A program made the translations under genes and the position numbers. Positions 1-13,220 of a stretch of DNA of 64,000 nucleotides are shown here, in pieces; position 1 is the first letter of the stretch, and each line of letters starts with the position of its first letter. Source of the stretch: Solicoccozyma terricola (Eukaryota > Basidiomycota > Tremellomycetes > Filobasidiales > Piskurozymaceae). The stretch is from assembly GCA_001600875.1 (NCBI GenBank), contig BCLD01000013.1, positions 293,408 to 357,407 on the forward strand, given 5' to 3'. Below the pieces are notes generated by a model. That model was not told the origin of the DNA, searched no databases, and saw nothing but the letters and a program-made list of their open reading frames with translations.

Positions 1-701
1 GCGATGTTCTAGGGGTGTTGAGAGATCCATGTTGCTCGAGGGAATGCCAACTGTATGATGAGTTGGATGTGTGGACGGATGGCGGATGGATGGATGCGGC
101 CGAATAGAAATGAGAATCCCGAACTGTGCAACTGTTCAACGTCGTCGTCGTCCAAATCTTTCATTCATCACCATCATCGTAGCAAGTACTCCTCCCCAGG
201 TTAGAGCAACAGAGCAACCCTTGCTCACTACAACGTGCAACGTCGAGATCCATCCCACCGTCTAAGGAGAATCACGAATCACCGTTCGTGGTGAACGGTC
301 GTCAGCAAGCCTCAACAATCCATTTCCACCCGATCTACCTATCAACTCGTCTGACTTCTTCTCCCGATCTTCAACCACCAGCACGCCCAATCGTAGATAT
401 CCAGATACCGAAACAGTCCTTCTCGTGAAGAGAGGGTGGGTAGAACCTATCTACTATATATCGAGGAGCAAGTTGGCTGATCGGATAACAGATAAAACCA
501 TTTCTGAATATCTTAGGTCGTTATCCATCCACCTGATACGCTGGACGTGATATCATCGACATCTCGGTTGGAAGGGAAATCAGTGGATAGCAAATCACAA
601 CCCCTTTCGTCTTTGACAATCTTGGTCGACAAAGGATTTCTCGTTGAAGGGCGCTGGCGTCTGCTGCGAAACAAAGTCTTCAAAACTCAACTACCATCAT
701 C
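1..701. other. Left-edge intergenic region upstream of OCT1
   Basis: I see no convincing coding sequence in these 700 bases; open frames are short and without recognisable motifs. The stretch presumably holds the promoter and 5' leader of the peptidase gene that starts at 702. It contains short GGAT-rich and TC-rich patches and a TATATAT stretch near 463, but I cannot assign a regulatory site with confidence. Confidence 0.5.
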
Positions 702-3564
702 ATGCTAAACCATCTATCCAAGCGATTCCCTTCCATTTCCTGGAACCATCGTCTTCCACTACAAACCTATCCAGCTTTCTCCACTACCCCACTTCCCGCA
801 CGATCAGTCGCAAGACCACCTTCTCGATTCCGAACATTATTACCGAAGAATACAAAACAAATATCAACTAGGATTTCAGCGCACTTGGATTCAGCGACTG
901 CTGAAGCTGCTAGGATAGACATTGATAATGAGTCGACGTATTCCACGAGCTCGGATCGATCAGCGTCGTTTTGGCCAACGAATTCTCATGATCATCCTCT
1001 GAATTATCTTGGGGTTGGAACATCCGATAAAGCGGATGATGAAGCGCTAAGAGCTCTATTCGACCAACCTTTGTTTCATGCTCACTCGAAAGCCGCTCTT
1101 TCACCAACTGGATTATTCCTTCATCCGTTGTTAACGACACCGCAGGCACTAGCTGAAATTACTCAACAGACATTAATACACGCACATCATCTAGTCGATC
1201 GAGTATCCTCAATCGCTCCTTCATTCACACCTTCATTCCCCGACTCCCCATTCTCATCGATTCCAGCGTCATCACCATACGAACAATCATTACGAATTCG
1301 TCAACTTCCCAAGATGCTCGATCGATTGAGCGATACTATTTGTTTGGTCATTGATATGTGCGAATTGATACGGAACGTTCATCCGGGAGAAGATTGGGTG
1401 AGACAGGCTGATGCGAGTTATGAAATATTGGGAAGCTTTATGAATGGGTTGAATACGCATACGGGGTTGTATGAGGTGAGGTTTTTGCGCATGTCGAAGA
1501 GGAGAGGGGAGGGGGTGGGGGGGGGGGAGTAAAAATGGGATACTGATCGATTGTCAAAACGTTACCCTTGTCAGGCTCTCAAATTGTGTCTTGAAACTAC
1601 ACATAATCCTCCACTTTCATCGGCTGAAATTCAACTTCTCGACACGTTTCAACGTGATTTTGAGAAATCAGGCATTCATCTCCCATCATCATCTCGCAAA
1701 ACTTTCGTCGATCTCAGTGATGAGATTCAAGTACTAGGACGTAAATTCCTAGGAGACATTGCTAATCTCACCATGGCAAATGAAGATTCTTACGATATCA
1801 ACTCGGCTGAGATGATTGAGATTCCTGACGCTTCAAGTGCCTTGACCGGTATGGGAGCTCAATTCATCAATTCTCTACCTCGTGGGAGAGGTCTAAAACG
1901 AGGATCCAGATTTATTGCGCCTAATTCTTGGGCTGCTCAGATGATACTTCGTCATTCGAGGAATCCAGATGTTAGGCGATTGGTTTACATCGGGAGTAAT
2001 GCATACAATGAGCAGAGGGTTGCCGTGCTGGAAGAATTGTTGATCAAGCGGGGTCAACTTGCTGGAATATTGGGCAAGGATTGTTGGAGCGAGGTGGTTT
2101 TGGGTGACAAGATGGCAAAGACGCCTGGTGAGTGGGAGGGTGGAAAGTTTCGTTCCCCGGATTTCCTCCCCGATTTGACAAGATGTTGCGGTTTTCTTTC
2201 AGAAAACGTGATGGGATTCTTGACCTCGCTTGCGAAACACCATCGTCCAGCGACCGTCGCAGACCTTCAGCTCCTCGCGCAGCACAAGAGGATGGAGTAT
2301 CCTGTGCCAACAAATCAGCCACTTATCATCAACGCATGGGACAAGGAATACTACTCTGAGCGCCACATTCAGTCAATGTCTCCATCTCGCCATCAACACC
2401 CATTGTTTCCTTACTTTTCCGCTGGGACCATTCTACAAGGCCTTTCTCGACTTTTTAAGACGCTTTATGGGCTTAGCTTTGAGCCCGTAGATCTCAGACC
2501 GGGAGAAGCATGGCATCCAGATGTCCGCAAGCTCAATGTCGTTGACGAGAAGGAAGGTGTAATTGGTGTCATCTACTGTGATCTCTTTTCTAGACCTGGC
2601 AAGCCACCCTCCGCAGCGCACTACACGGTTCGATGTTCCCGCCGTATCGATGATGATGATGCTCAAGGCGACCTTTTACCAGTCTCTTGGGACTGGTCAA
2701 AGGGCATGACTGGCGTAGAGGACTTTGCGGGCACTGCGATTCCCGGACACGATGGAAAGTATCAGCTACCGATCGTCGTCCTTACGACTGACTTCCAGCG
2801 TCCGAGCGTCGAGGATGGACCCAGCTGTTTGGTATGGCAGGAGGTAGAGACCCTATTCCATGAGATGGGTCACGCCATCCACTGTGAGAGCTGTGAAACC
2901 TGCCCGTGCGTTTACCGATGCTTACATGTTCTCCCTTGCAGCCATGCTTGGTCGCACCGAATACCACAATGTATCCGGCACTCGATGCGCAACCGACTTC
3001 GTTGAGCTTCCATCTATCCTCATGGAGCTCTTCGTCGCCTCTCCTTCCGTCCTACCCCTTTTTGCACGACATCACACAACAGACGCCGTACTTCCACTAG
3101 AGCACTTTCAATCTCATCTTACACTTCAATCTCGACTCGCATCATTAGAAACACACGGTCAGATCCTCATGGCCACATTAGATCAAGTGTATCACTCTCC
3201 TTTGGCTCAACAAACTGGCTTCAACTCGACCCAAGTATATCACGAACTGCAATCTTCGATAGGCATCATCCCTCCGGTTGCGGGGACGGCGTGGCAAACG
3301 CAATTTGGACATCTTTATGGCTATGGAGCCACGTACTATTCGTATCTCTTCGACAGAGCAATCGCAGGCAAGGTCTGGGAAACGCTGTTCGAGAATGACC
3401 CGTTGACTAGGGAAGGAGGAGAACGACTTAGAGACCAGGTTCTCAAATGGGGAGGTGGGCGTGATCCATGGGAAATGGTTGCTTCAGTCATACAAGACGA
3501 CTCACTGGTCAAAGGTGATTCGGAGGCCATGAAGAGAGTTGGAAGTTGGCTAGTAGAGCACTAA
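702..3564 (+). CDS. OCT1: Mitochondrial intermediate peptidase (M3 metallopeptidase)
   Basis: Zinc endopeptidase of the thimet oligopeptidase (M3) family that in mitochondria removes an octapeptide from imported precursors already cut by MPP. Seen: the zinc site HEMGHAIH with the downstream conserved segment beginning [16 protein letters not shown] and, nearer the C-terminus, [18 protein letters not shown], which is typical of this family. The first ~35 residues are basic and Ser/Arg rich, as expected of a mitochondrial presequence. Four exons: 702-1475, 1575-2127, 2203-2883, 2942-3564; all three joins keep frame, and the last falls directly after the final His of the zinc motif. The product is 876 residues, somewhat long for the family. 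Intron 1 carries a G10 run. The gene converges on RPP1, 85 bp away. Which of possibly two fungal OCT paralogues this is cannot be told from sequence alone. Confidence 0.93.
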
Positions 3565-3649
3565 AGTGTGGAAATGTATTTCTAACCCGTTGTATCTGTA
3601 GTTTCTTTTTCTTTTGGAACTACCTATAGACGTTCTGCCCGACTCCTTA

Positions 3650-5087
3650 TCATGCGTCCAACCGGATCTTCTTCTGCGTCCAATCGCTGGAGTCGTCGGA
3701 TTCGTCGACGGTTGATTTTCGCTTGTTCGCTTCGCCTCCGCCATGCGAACCATTTGCAGTCGGCAATACCATACGAGGTGTACTTACAACACCTTTGTAG
3801 TGTTTTCTTGCCTCTGTAGTAGGTTGAAATCCTGGTTCAGCGATTGGAAAGCGTATACAGCTTTGCCGATGATAGCTCACGAGCTTTGAGTAATACCTTC
3901 CGGGGCGCTTCCGCGATAGCCACCTTTGCTTGATTCGCTTCCATGCCAATCAAGCATGCTCTTTGGAAGAGTGGAAATTTGACAGTGAGCCAGACGCTCG
4001 ACCCCATGATTAAAGGTAGAAATAATACGCACAGATTTATCAAATCAGCCGGTCCTCTCATTCCAGCCCAACTCCCACTTCCTCCCGGTCCACTCGACAG
4101 TATCACACCTTTACCACCCGTCACTCTAACGACCTCTCTCGCGTTAGTCAGAAAATTCTGTCGATGTCGTTTAGATACGTCTGGTGACGTGTTTGGGGAG
4201 GAGAAGAACGCTGGTAGGTATGGTAGCTCAAACTGGTTTACGGTTTTGGTGTTAGTCTGTGAATGTACTGGCTATGTGTAATAGAATGCTTACGACGGCC
4301 CCATGGCGAAGAGCTTGTTTGACGAGTGACCGCTTGAAGGGAAACGGCATCTTTGGCGCATGATGCAACGGTAATGTGATAATGGAGACCTGTTAATCGA
4401 GAGAATTGTCAAGACTTGTCTCCGTTCTCATTGCTATCAAACCAGACTCACCTGATTTGATCCAGGCTGAGTTAGACTCAGACATGCAGCAGAGAATGCA
4501 CTCATAGTCATTGGCATCACAGAGATGACGTCCCATTGGTTCAGAAGATTAGTGTTGGATGATGTCTATTGTCGTCCAAAATGTGAGCTAGTCGGCCCCT
4601 TCTTCGAAATAGCAAAGCACTCACCAATCCATGAACTATAGAATCGTCAATAACAACATGTAGTCGTGCTATTTGCACCATTTTTTGAGATGTTTTCGAT
4701 GAAGATGCGATGTTCCGTGGATCTATTGCCGGGAAGGGACGGGAATTCAGGAATGGGTTTGGGGGGATTTGACCAGGCGTAGCGGTTGGTAGGGTACAAG
4801 CTACGATTGTACAACCCACTGCATATTGAGAGTCAGTGATTCGACACACCGCTTCAGATCTCAAACATGCACTTACAATGCCCAGCCATTCCTAACATTT
4901 GCGACACCTCCAACCTCTCTGAAGCAGCGAGACCATCCCAGCACGATCTCGGCTTTTCTGACGGCGTTTCAGCTTGCTCTAATGCCTTTCCTTTCCCCTT
5001 GTCCTTCTTGGATTTGCTAGAAGAGTTGGATGCGGAGGAAGCCGGGGTAGGGAAGGGGAGGTAGAGGTCGGAGTAAAGGTCTGGCAT
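3650..5087 (-). CDS. RPP1: Ribonuclease P/MRP protein subunit p30
   Basis: Protein subunit of nuclear RNase P (tRNA 5' maturation) and RNase MRP (pre-rRNA cleavage), with a TIM-barrel-like fold. Recognised from ordered family motifs: DLYLPFP at the N-terminus, LGCTIVA, ARLHVVIDD, QWDVISVMPMTMSAFSAAC, LPFPFKR-like segment MPFPFKRSLVKQALRHGA, then NFLTNAREVVRVTGGKGVI, LSSG, RGPADLINL and a charged tail ending KKIRLDA. Seven exons on the minus strand: 5087-4877, 4818-4625, 4565-4452, 4389-4294, 4256-4033, 3960-3881, 3813-3650; every join keeps frame, giving 360 residues. The last join skips an in-frame stop that would otherwise end the protein after KLYTLSNR at about 3837 and restores the family sequence ARKHYKG. 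The start ATG at 5087 precedes the conserved DLYLP motif. Diverges from NOP14 over 290 bp. Confidence 0.92.
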
Positions 5088-5377
5088 GGTGATATCTCTG
5101 CAAGGTATGATACGAAACGGTTGAAGCTGTTTGAGGCGGGATTCGAGTACCCAGAGCAATATCGGACTTGGTGGATGACGTGCGGACCACGCTCACTGCT
5201 CTTGGGGTGGTGTGGAAGCTGCTCTACCTGGCAGAGGATGTGAGGATATGCTGTCCGACTTTGTCAACACCAGAAAGTTGTGACGTCACGTGTTTCCAAA
5301 TAATTTCAGACCGATATTGGTTTCTGGGCTAGGTGCAGTTTCATCTGAGAGGTCATATCGAGCCAGATCTCACCATC

Positions 5378-8300
5378 ATGGCACCCTCCCAGCTAGCCCA
5401 GCTCAAAGCAGCACTCTCCACGTCCGGACTGTCCCGCTCTTCACAGCCGAAAAAGTCAAAGACCAAGGGGAAAGCTGGATTGACATCCAAGGACCGGGAG
5501 AAGAAGCAACAGAAACTGGATGATATTCGAGCTGGACTGAACAAGTTTGATGTCAGAGAAGGGAAAGTCAAGTTCGACGTTGGAGGTAAGGGAAATACGA
5601 AGGCTGTGAAGGGTGTCAGTGGTCGACCGGCAGAATCAAGGTCGAAAGGTTTGGAGCAGGTGAGTGCTTGGTCTAGCGGATATCAGGTAGCTTGAATCGA
5701 ACGCTGATCTCTGCCATGGGATGACACCAGCGCAAAGCAACTCTCCTACCAGAGCATCTACTCCGGAAGACAGCTCACACGGGTGCCTTCCTTGATCGTC
5801 GATTTGGTGAATCCGACCCCACCATAACACCCGAACAACGAGCCCTCGAGCGTTTCACTCGTCAACAAGAAGCTGAGCGTCGATCTGGGTCAAAGAAGAC
5901 CCGCTTTAACCTCAATGATGAAGAAGATCTTGGAATGGGTTTCGGGGAGGAAGAACATCTAGGAATGACTTTGACTCATGGTGGGAGGTCAATCGATGAC
6001 CTGAAGGGTGATGATTTTGCCGCGCAAGGTTTGGGGGACGATGATGACGAGGAGCTGGAAGACGACTTCGGTTTGGAGAATACGAGAAGGAGAGCAGAGC
6101 CCAGTGGTTTGATCGACAGGAGTACAGTGAAGAGGAGTCATTTCGGAGGATTCGAAGGAGATGGCGATGATGAGGAGCCAGACAGGAAGAAATCTAAAGC
6201 AGAGGTCATGGCGGAGGTCATCGCGAAGAGTAAAACGCACAAGGTAAGCCATCTCGTCAGGCCGATTCCTGCACCTTTTGCTTAAAGCTTTTCCACCCTA
6301 TAGCATCAACGTCAACAACTGAAAGAGCTTGACGAAGAACTTCGTCATGAGCTTGATGACGATTTGGACGAGCTTCGTGCTCTACTCCAGCCATCAGCTC
6401 AAGATTCATCCGTCTTTGACCCGCGCAAAACAGGAAGCAACGAAGTTCCACTGGGAGCATATCGACCCGCTTCTACGATGAAAATCACAGCATCGACAAC
6501 TGATGAAGGTTCATCTAAACCTGAAGTCGGTAAGGAAGCCAACAAGACCGCGGATGAGATGGATTACGATCAATACGTTCGAGCATTAGCATTTGAGGCT
6601 CGAGCGAAACCCAAGGACCGAACAAAGACAGAGGAAGAGCTTGCCAAAGAAGAAAAGGAGAGACTAGAAGCTGCTGAGAGGGACAGATTGCGACGTATGC
6701 AGGGGTTGGCACCTGCAGGTTCGGATGAGGAAGATGGAGGTGGTAAACGAAGGAAGGGTAAAGGTAAAGGCAAGGAGATCAAGAAGAAGAAGAACGGGAG
6801 AAAGCCAGAGGCCGATGACCTGAGTGACGACTTCATTGAGAGTGGAGACGATGATGAGGAAGATGAAGGATATGGTCTCGGAGAAGGAATTGGGGCATCC
6901 GGTGCGAACTCCGGGGAAGATTCAGATGAAGAAGATGACGAAGGCAGTGATGATGAGGAAGATGACGAGGAAGATGACGAGGATGAGGACGACGAAGACC
7001 TAGAAAATGGAAGTGAAGATGCAGACGGCAGCGATCTCGAAGAGCTGGACGAAAGTGCGGCGGAATCAGGCGAAGATGATGCCGTCGATCTCCCACACCT
7101 CAAGAGAGTCAAGACTGCAAGACCTCAGTCTACCAAAAAGGAAATCCCATTCACTTTTGCCTGTCCGACGACGCACGACGATCTCCTCGACATCATGGAC
7201 GGCTTGTCCGAAGCTGACGTGGAAATCGTATCCAAGCGAATTCGAGCACTCTATCACCCTTCCCTTGGAGAAGGCAACAAAGAACGACTTCAAACTTTCC
7301 TTGGCATCCTCCTGGATCATATCCTCTACCTTGCCTCGACCTCTGAATCATTCGCCACCATCTCTCTGCTCACTCCTCACATCATCGGGCTCGTCAACCT
7401 TAATCCGATATCTGCCGCCGCGCAATTCACTTCCAAGCTCAACCTCATGCAGAAGAACCTCGTGCGAGGCCTTACGAGGGGAGCTACCTCTCTAGACTCA
7501 CGCACATGGCCTCGCGCACCAGAACTTGCGCTTCTTCGTCTCGTAGGACTGGTATGGTCGACGTCGGATTTTTCAAACCCGGTTGCTGCACCCGCGGAGT
7601 TGTTGATCGGTCAGTATCTGGCGCAGGCTCGTGTGAGGCGCCTGGATGATGTGGCTTCGGGATTATTCCTATGTTCATTGGTGCTTCAGGTTAGTCTGGA
7701 GTGTGTCCAAAGAAACCCTTTTCGAGGAGATGCTGACCTTGTCGGTTACACTCTCGCAGTATGAGTCATTCTCTAAACGACTGATGCCCGAAGCTATGAA
7801 TTTCTTGGCAAACACCCTCGTCCTCGTTGCTCCTTCCTCGTGTGATTTCTCTGTCATTCCTGGAGTGTTCCCAATACCCGACCTTCGAAGCGATTCTAAT
7901 CGATCGCTCCGACTTCGACCGAAATCAGCATCTTCGACGATCGCACACCCTAAGGCGGACCTCGTTGCTCTCCTGTCTCCTTCAGCTGAAGTGAACGAGC
8001 AAGGAAAGGTTGATCTACTGAGCCTGACATTCAAGCTATGTGCGGCGTATGCAGAGCTTTACGTCGGGCTGGAAGCGTTCTTGGAGGTGTTTGGGCCGAT
8101 CGAAGAGGTGATGAAGAGGGTTGGGAAGGCTAATTTGCCACAGTCTCTGGCTGTCAGTACCTGGAATTATCCATTTTACTCCTGCCCGATCGCTAACTGC
8201 TCTTTTACACATACAGAATGTGGCTTCATCGCAGACCAGCATCGTCTCTAATCTGCTGAATGCAGCTTCTAAATCCAGACGACCGCTCGTGATGCAAGCT

Positions 8301-8704
8301 CACAAACCCGTCTCCATCCCGACCTACACGCCTAAATTCGATTCTTCCAACCCTCTGCGTCGCAATGACCCCGATTCTGAGCGTGCAGCCACCGCCAAGC
8401 TCAAGGCTCTGTACAAGCAGGAGCGCAAGGGTGCTATCCGAGAGCTTAGGAAGGATAACAAGTTCTTGGCTGGTGAGAAGGCGAAGGAGAGGAAGGAGAA
8501 GGATGAGGCATATGAGAAGAGGATGCGGAGGGTGGAGGGAGAGATCAGGACGACGGAGCGGGCTGAGGAGAAGGAGGCTGAGAGGTGAGTGTGGGCTGAT
8601 GACTGCTCGCTGCCGACTGGGAAGAACACTAACGGCTGCGCGATGCACCTGCTGTCTGACCTGACAGGGAGAAGGCGAGGGAGAAGCGACGAGGAGGTCG
8701 ATGA
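5378..8704 (+). CDS. NOP14: Nucleolar protein Nop14, SSU processome
   Basis: Component of the 90S/SSU processome needed for 18S rRNA maturation and 40S export; acts in the nucleolus with Emg1 and Noc4. Seen: a Lys-rich N-terminus starting MAPSQLAQLKAAL, the conserved stretch RFGESDPTITPEQRALERF, then YDQYVRALAFEARAKPKDRT, a very acidic central block (about residues 390-490, long Asp/Glu runs), the helical C-terminal half, and a Lys/Arg/Glu-rich tail. Six exons: 5378-5659, 5731-6243, 6304-7689, 7760-8152, 8217-8584, 8668-8704; total frame closes at 992 residues, matching the family. The start is the first ATG of this frame with family-like sequence; an upstream ATG at 5333 is in frame but its leader looks non-conserved. 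JIP5 follows on the same strand. Confidence 0.93.
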
Positions 8705-8899
8705 CGGGGATTGTAGCCCGTGGTGTCACGTGTTTATGAGATTTATGGAGTTAGCATTATCAGGTTGTCGATCGCGACCAGGCCCACTACTTCGGTGACA
8801 TCGACCGGCTCTTGAGGTGGGAACATCGAGTTGAAATACCAGCACAGCGTGCATCGACGTGCCATAGGGTATATTTGGACAGTCACTCATCCGTTTAAA

Positions 8900-10650
8900 A
8901 TGCCAGATCTCAAGCTTCAGAACCAAGTAAGACAGACTCCAACCGTAACCCCCCCTCCACTTCACGCAACTTATCGGAATTATCCATACAGCCATTCGAC
9001 CTCGCTTTCCATCCTTCAGAACCCATCCTATACACCTCTCTCTTGACCGGTGAGATCAAATCATTCAAATATGACGAAGATTCGGGAGAAACGCATCGAG
9101 GATGGTCCGTTAGACCTACCAAGAAATGCGCTAGAAGCTTGGTAGTTCAGGAAGATGGTGGAAAGGTTTGGGCTGTTGGCAAAGCTGGAGGGATCTAGTG
9201 AGTGCCCTAGTGGCTACAAGACGGTACTCGGAAAGCTAAATACCTGTTTTTTTTTTCGCGATGCCATTGTAGCGGGATAGATAGCTTGTCTGGGCAGGTG
9301 GTAGATGATCGGCCTGAAGCTCATTCGTACGTCAGCCCCAGTCAGGAATCAAGTATACCGCGCAGCAGTTGACCCTATTCACAAAATCCAGAGCACCGGT
9401 GAATCGGATAACGAATCTCTTTGGCAATCTCTTTGCTACGGGAGATGACGAAGGTGTCATCAAGGTCCGTAACAACTTTGGAAGATTGAAGCTTTATGAT
9501 TTCCTAACCATCTTCTTCCGCCCTGCAGCTTTGGGATCATCGGAAACCCCAACAAATAAGAGAATATCGTCAACATTGGGAGTACATATCAGATTTTATG
9601 TTCATGGAAGACAAGAAGCAACTGGTTTCAACTTCGTGAGTCTGGGTCGATGACTGTCCCAGTGCCGGATTGTGGCGCTGATGAGAAACCGTCAAACTCT
9701 CAGTGGAGACGGTACATTATCAGTCATGGACGTGAGAGCGAGTGACACCACCCCACTTTCACAGTCTGAAGATCAAGATGATGAGCTGCTGTCGATAGTT
9801 TCGATAAAAGGGTGAGTGTTATGCGGTTCTTGCCACGGGACAGATGGACGCGAAACTGAAAATTGTCATTGACAGCGGCACAAAGAGTGTCGTTGGTTCT
9901 CAAGTGGGAGTATTGAGCGTTTGGGATCGAGCAAAGGGATGGGGCGATTGTGTGGATCGGTTGCCAGGGTGAGTTCTATACGTAAAAAAGGAGGACTAAA
10001 ATTCGAAGGACTGAAGAGTGTTCCCGATAATAGCCATCCAGCATCAGTGGAGACTCTTGTGGCCTTGACGCCGGACATTATCGCCACTGGATCAGAAGAC
10101 GGATTGATAAGAGTAATGCAGTTATACCCGAGCAAATTCCGTGCGTATTCCTGTTCGTTACCGCGATCGAATGCCTTGCTGATACACCTCCTCAACCAAT
10201 CTCACAGTCGGAGTTATCGCCTCTCACGATGATTTCCCCATTGAGCGTATAAAGCTTGATCGCAACGGCAAATGGCTAGGATCTGTATCCCACGATGATA
10301 CCCTCAAGTTGACAGACGTTTCTGATCTATTCGAGGAGAGCGATGGGGAGGGTGATGATGATGAAATGGAAGAGGAAGAGGAAGGCGCTGATTCTGTAGC
10401 AATAGAGAAGGATGGTGATGCCGAGATGACAGGTGCCTCCGATGACGAGGAAGGGGAGGAGGGTGAAGAGGGGGAGGGGGAAGGCGACGAGGACGAAGAG
10501 ATGGATTCGGACGAGGAGGAAGAGCGGAAGGAGAAGGAGAGAGCGAAGAAGGACGCCAAGAAGGATCAGAAAGGTCTGAGAGGGAAATTGGTTGCCAGCG
10601 GCGAGGAGCAAGCCAGTACGGTGGGGAATAGTTTCTTTGACGATCTTTGA
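8900..10650 (+). CDS. JIP5: WD40 ribosome-biogenesis protein Jip5 (WDR55 family)
   Basis: WD40 propeller protein of the Jip5/WDR55 family, linked in yeast and animals to large-subunit ribosome biogenesis in the nucleolus. Seen: FDLAFHPSEPILYTSLLTG, a VRPTKKCARSL segment, LFATGDDEGVIKLWDHRKPQ, GDGTLSVMDVR, IIATGSEDGLIRVMQL and SVSHDDTLKL, in the family order, followed by a long Glu/Asp-rich tail and the end NSFFDDL. Nine exons: 8900-8926, 8992-9197, 9273-9326, 9392-9464, 9529-9635, 9704-9811, 9876-9968, 10034-10140, 10208-10650; the frame closes at 405 residues. The first coding exon is only 27 nt (MPDLKLQNQ). One donor (after 9464) is the less usual GTCCGT. Its end lies 97 bp from the end of the convergent dynactin gene. 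Confidence 0.9.
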
Positions 10651-10747
10651 TGACTTGGAGTTTTGAAGAGGGGTCGTTTTTCTATGTTGCATGTTATGAT
10701 ATCGTTAACTACCATCCGTCAAAATTCGTAAACCGAACCCCTGTCAT

Positions 10748-12992
10748 CTAAGCGACTCGAACCTCTCCCAAGTCCACCCTGACCATAAAGCGGAACTCCT
10801 TGGCTACCTTGACCTTCTTAGTCTTGCGTCGGCCTTCCGTCACATCCACATCGGCGACTTCCTCTTCCGCCTCGTAAGTAAATGAGACTTGGAGGTCGAA
10901 CTAGGTAATTTAAGATGTGCACGCTAGTGAGTGATCAACAAGCATAGGAAAAAAAAATGGTCTGCGCCAACTCACAGCCAATCTACCGACAGTTCCCTCG
11001 CCTACACTAACAAGGAATCCGACCTTCGTAATATTACCTCGTCGCTCCACCCCTGTTGACCTTCCGGGTCTTCCGACGAGGTTCACTTTGGATCTGCCGG
11101 AGCGGGCACTTGCGCTACCTGATCCACTAACAATCCGGCTTCCAGCTGCTGTTCCATAAGATTCTTCGACTTCGTCTTCCATTTCCCAGGCTTCCATATA
11201 ATGACCAACCTTGAAGTCACGGTCTGGGAAAGAAATGGAACAATGCTCGATGTCCGGCAAGTGCGTTGGAGACAACTGCATGTCGATATCGCCTTCGAGC
11301 GGGTTCGTGAAGGCCAATTGGTATGTATACTGGGTTTGGCAGGCGATGTAAGCAAGAAACAAGTGTTAGATCGGGCAGGGAGAGAAGCTCACAGACATTC
11401 CCGGTCTCAATAAAGCATTTAACTCCTCTGACTCCTCAATACCTCGAAGTTGTAGCATGCTACTCCTTCCCTGGTCCTTGCTATCTTTGGTCGAATCCTC
11501 GGAAGTCCTTGAAAGCAATGAGCTATGTCGGCTAGTATCGACTCGCTCCGCTTCTGTCGGCTGATGCGAAGTATGCATAGCGCTTGCCCTCTTGGCAGCC
11601 ATGGATTCAGTCCCTCGCAAACGACGTCTGTTGCCAAGCTCTACCTGTGGAAGATAGCTGGATGCTACGAGTTTGATCTTATACGTCTGACGATCACGAT
11701 CTCTATGTTTGTCCTTGGTTGGGTCCGCGCGCTTTACCTCCGGCTTGACGAGAGTGTGATTGCAGGAAGAGCAACGTTTCGTCAACTTGACGAGAAGCGG
11801 TAGTCGTTGGACTGGTTGCATTCTGCGCAAATTCACATTAAAAGGGAAGCTTGCAATCATCTAGGTCGCTTCAATCACCCACCCGCTACGAGCCGAAGTG
11901 TTCCAGCTCCTATCCCAAACCTGCTCTAACCCCGCATACTGCTCCGGATCATCTCTGTTGGCGCTCATTAGAAGATCCTTGGTCTGCTCGCTGTCCCTAG
12001 TCTTCGCCATCTCCTTCCAGCTCATCTGCGCCTTGTACGGATCCAAGTCTTCACTTCTCGGTGCTTGCAAATGATGTGGTTGCTTGAATGACATCCTATC
12101 GGATCCTCTCGCGAAAAACACCGAATCTTGCACATGTCGATCATTCTCTGGTGTCGCCTTCATAGAAGGAGAGGAGAATGCCGGAGTCATGCCTTGGGTG
12201 GCTCGAATGGCAGACGCGATATATCGAGAAGGTTTGGCATACCGACTTGAACGAGAGGTTGCTGAAGGTTTCGGTTTGACGAGAGCCTGTGCTAGATTCG
12301 CAATGTGTCGTTCGAAATGAGCTTGGAGATGATCGAATTCTGTGGCTTGTGCTGAGCCATTTTCCGCTTCGAGGACGATACCTGAGAGAGAAAGAGTGTA
12401 GCGTGAGCAAGTCAGATGTTGTTCCGGTACATCAGTATAAAAACCAGACGTACGTCCAACTCCGGTAGGCTTAGTGAACGTCCGTCCTTGCTCTGAGCTT
12501 GTCCATTTGCAGGACTGACAGAAAAGAGTATGCCCGAGTGATTGATCTGCTGAGCCTTCGGTATCTTGCTCCGGCTTCGAAGTACCGATGGTGGAATTGA
12601 CGGTATGATCACATCTGGGGCAATTGAAACAATGTCTTGCGCATCTGGAAGGTTCGTGAGGTTGGTTGGATCAGCTAGGAACGCACTCCCCATTTCATAA
12701 AGACTTTGCCTGACCTGGATTTCTCCCCTCTCACACTCGCCGCTGGTACTTCAAATCCACAAGACGGACAGTAGTATGTTAGAATCTCCACACGAACACA
12801 CTTCTCGCATCTAATTGCATCACATTCATCGCAGAAGTAGAGAGAAGAGAATTGATGAAGATCGTAATAAGAGGAGGGAGAGCTTGGTCCGGCGAGGTTG
12901 AGAGCTGGGCCTGCGAGACATGGGCAGTAGCACAGCGGGAAGCTGCTTAGCTCGCGAGGTGATGGTTGCATGTTGAGCAGCCGACTGGACAT
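10748..12992 (-). CDS. DCTN4: Dynactin subunit 4 (p62)
   Basis: Subunit of the pointed-end complex of dynactin, the cofactor that links cytoplasmic dynein to cargo. Seen: near the N-terminus the zinc-binding pattern CDECDAIRCEKC followed by YYCPSCGFEVP, a further CxxC pair, FCQSCKWTSSEQG, then LPLLVKLTKRCSSCNHTLVK, KIKLVASSYLP and LAFTNPLEGDI, all characteristic of p62 and in the correct order. The final exon gives EFRFMVRVDLGEVRVA and stops at 10748. The coding sequence is split by several short introns (near 12672-12720, 12380-12460, 11820-11870, 11365-11420, 10900-10975 among others); I did not fix every junction. The start at 12992 is the last Met before the conserved domain except for one internal Met; an upstream in-frame Met at 13046 is possible. 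IRE1 ends 229 bp upstream on the same strand. Confidence 0.9.
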
Positions 12993-13220
12993 CTCAGTTG
13001 GAGGACATGATGAGGACGACGACGGACGACGGACGACGAACGACATGTCAGCCGTTTCACGGACGCGTCGATTGATTGCTGTCCACGCTGAATTGTCAAC
13101 AGCAGCAATAGCAAGAGCCACGCAGGTAAGGCAGGTCAAATGCCCGTCTATACAACTTGTAATCGCGCAGCACAACAACTGCCTCAGTACATTACAACCT
13201 CGAGATCTACTCATTCTCCG

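Noticed and set aside
6570..7112. Long Ser-rich open frame on the minus strand
   Set aside because: It is the antisense of the Asp/Glu-rich block of NOP14 (GAN codons read as TCN in reverse) and has no independent motif.
10224..10559. Second Ser-rich minus-strand open frame
   Set aside because: Antisense of the acidic tail of JIP5; same codon mirror effect.
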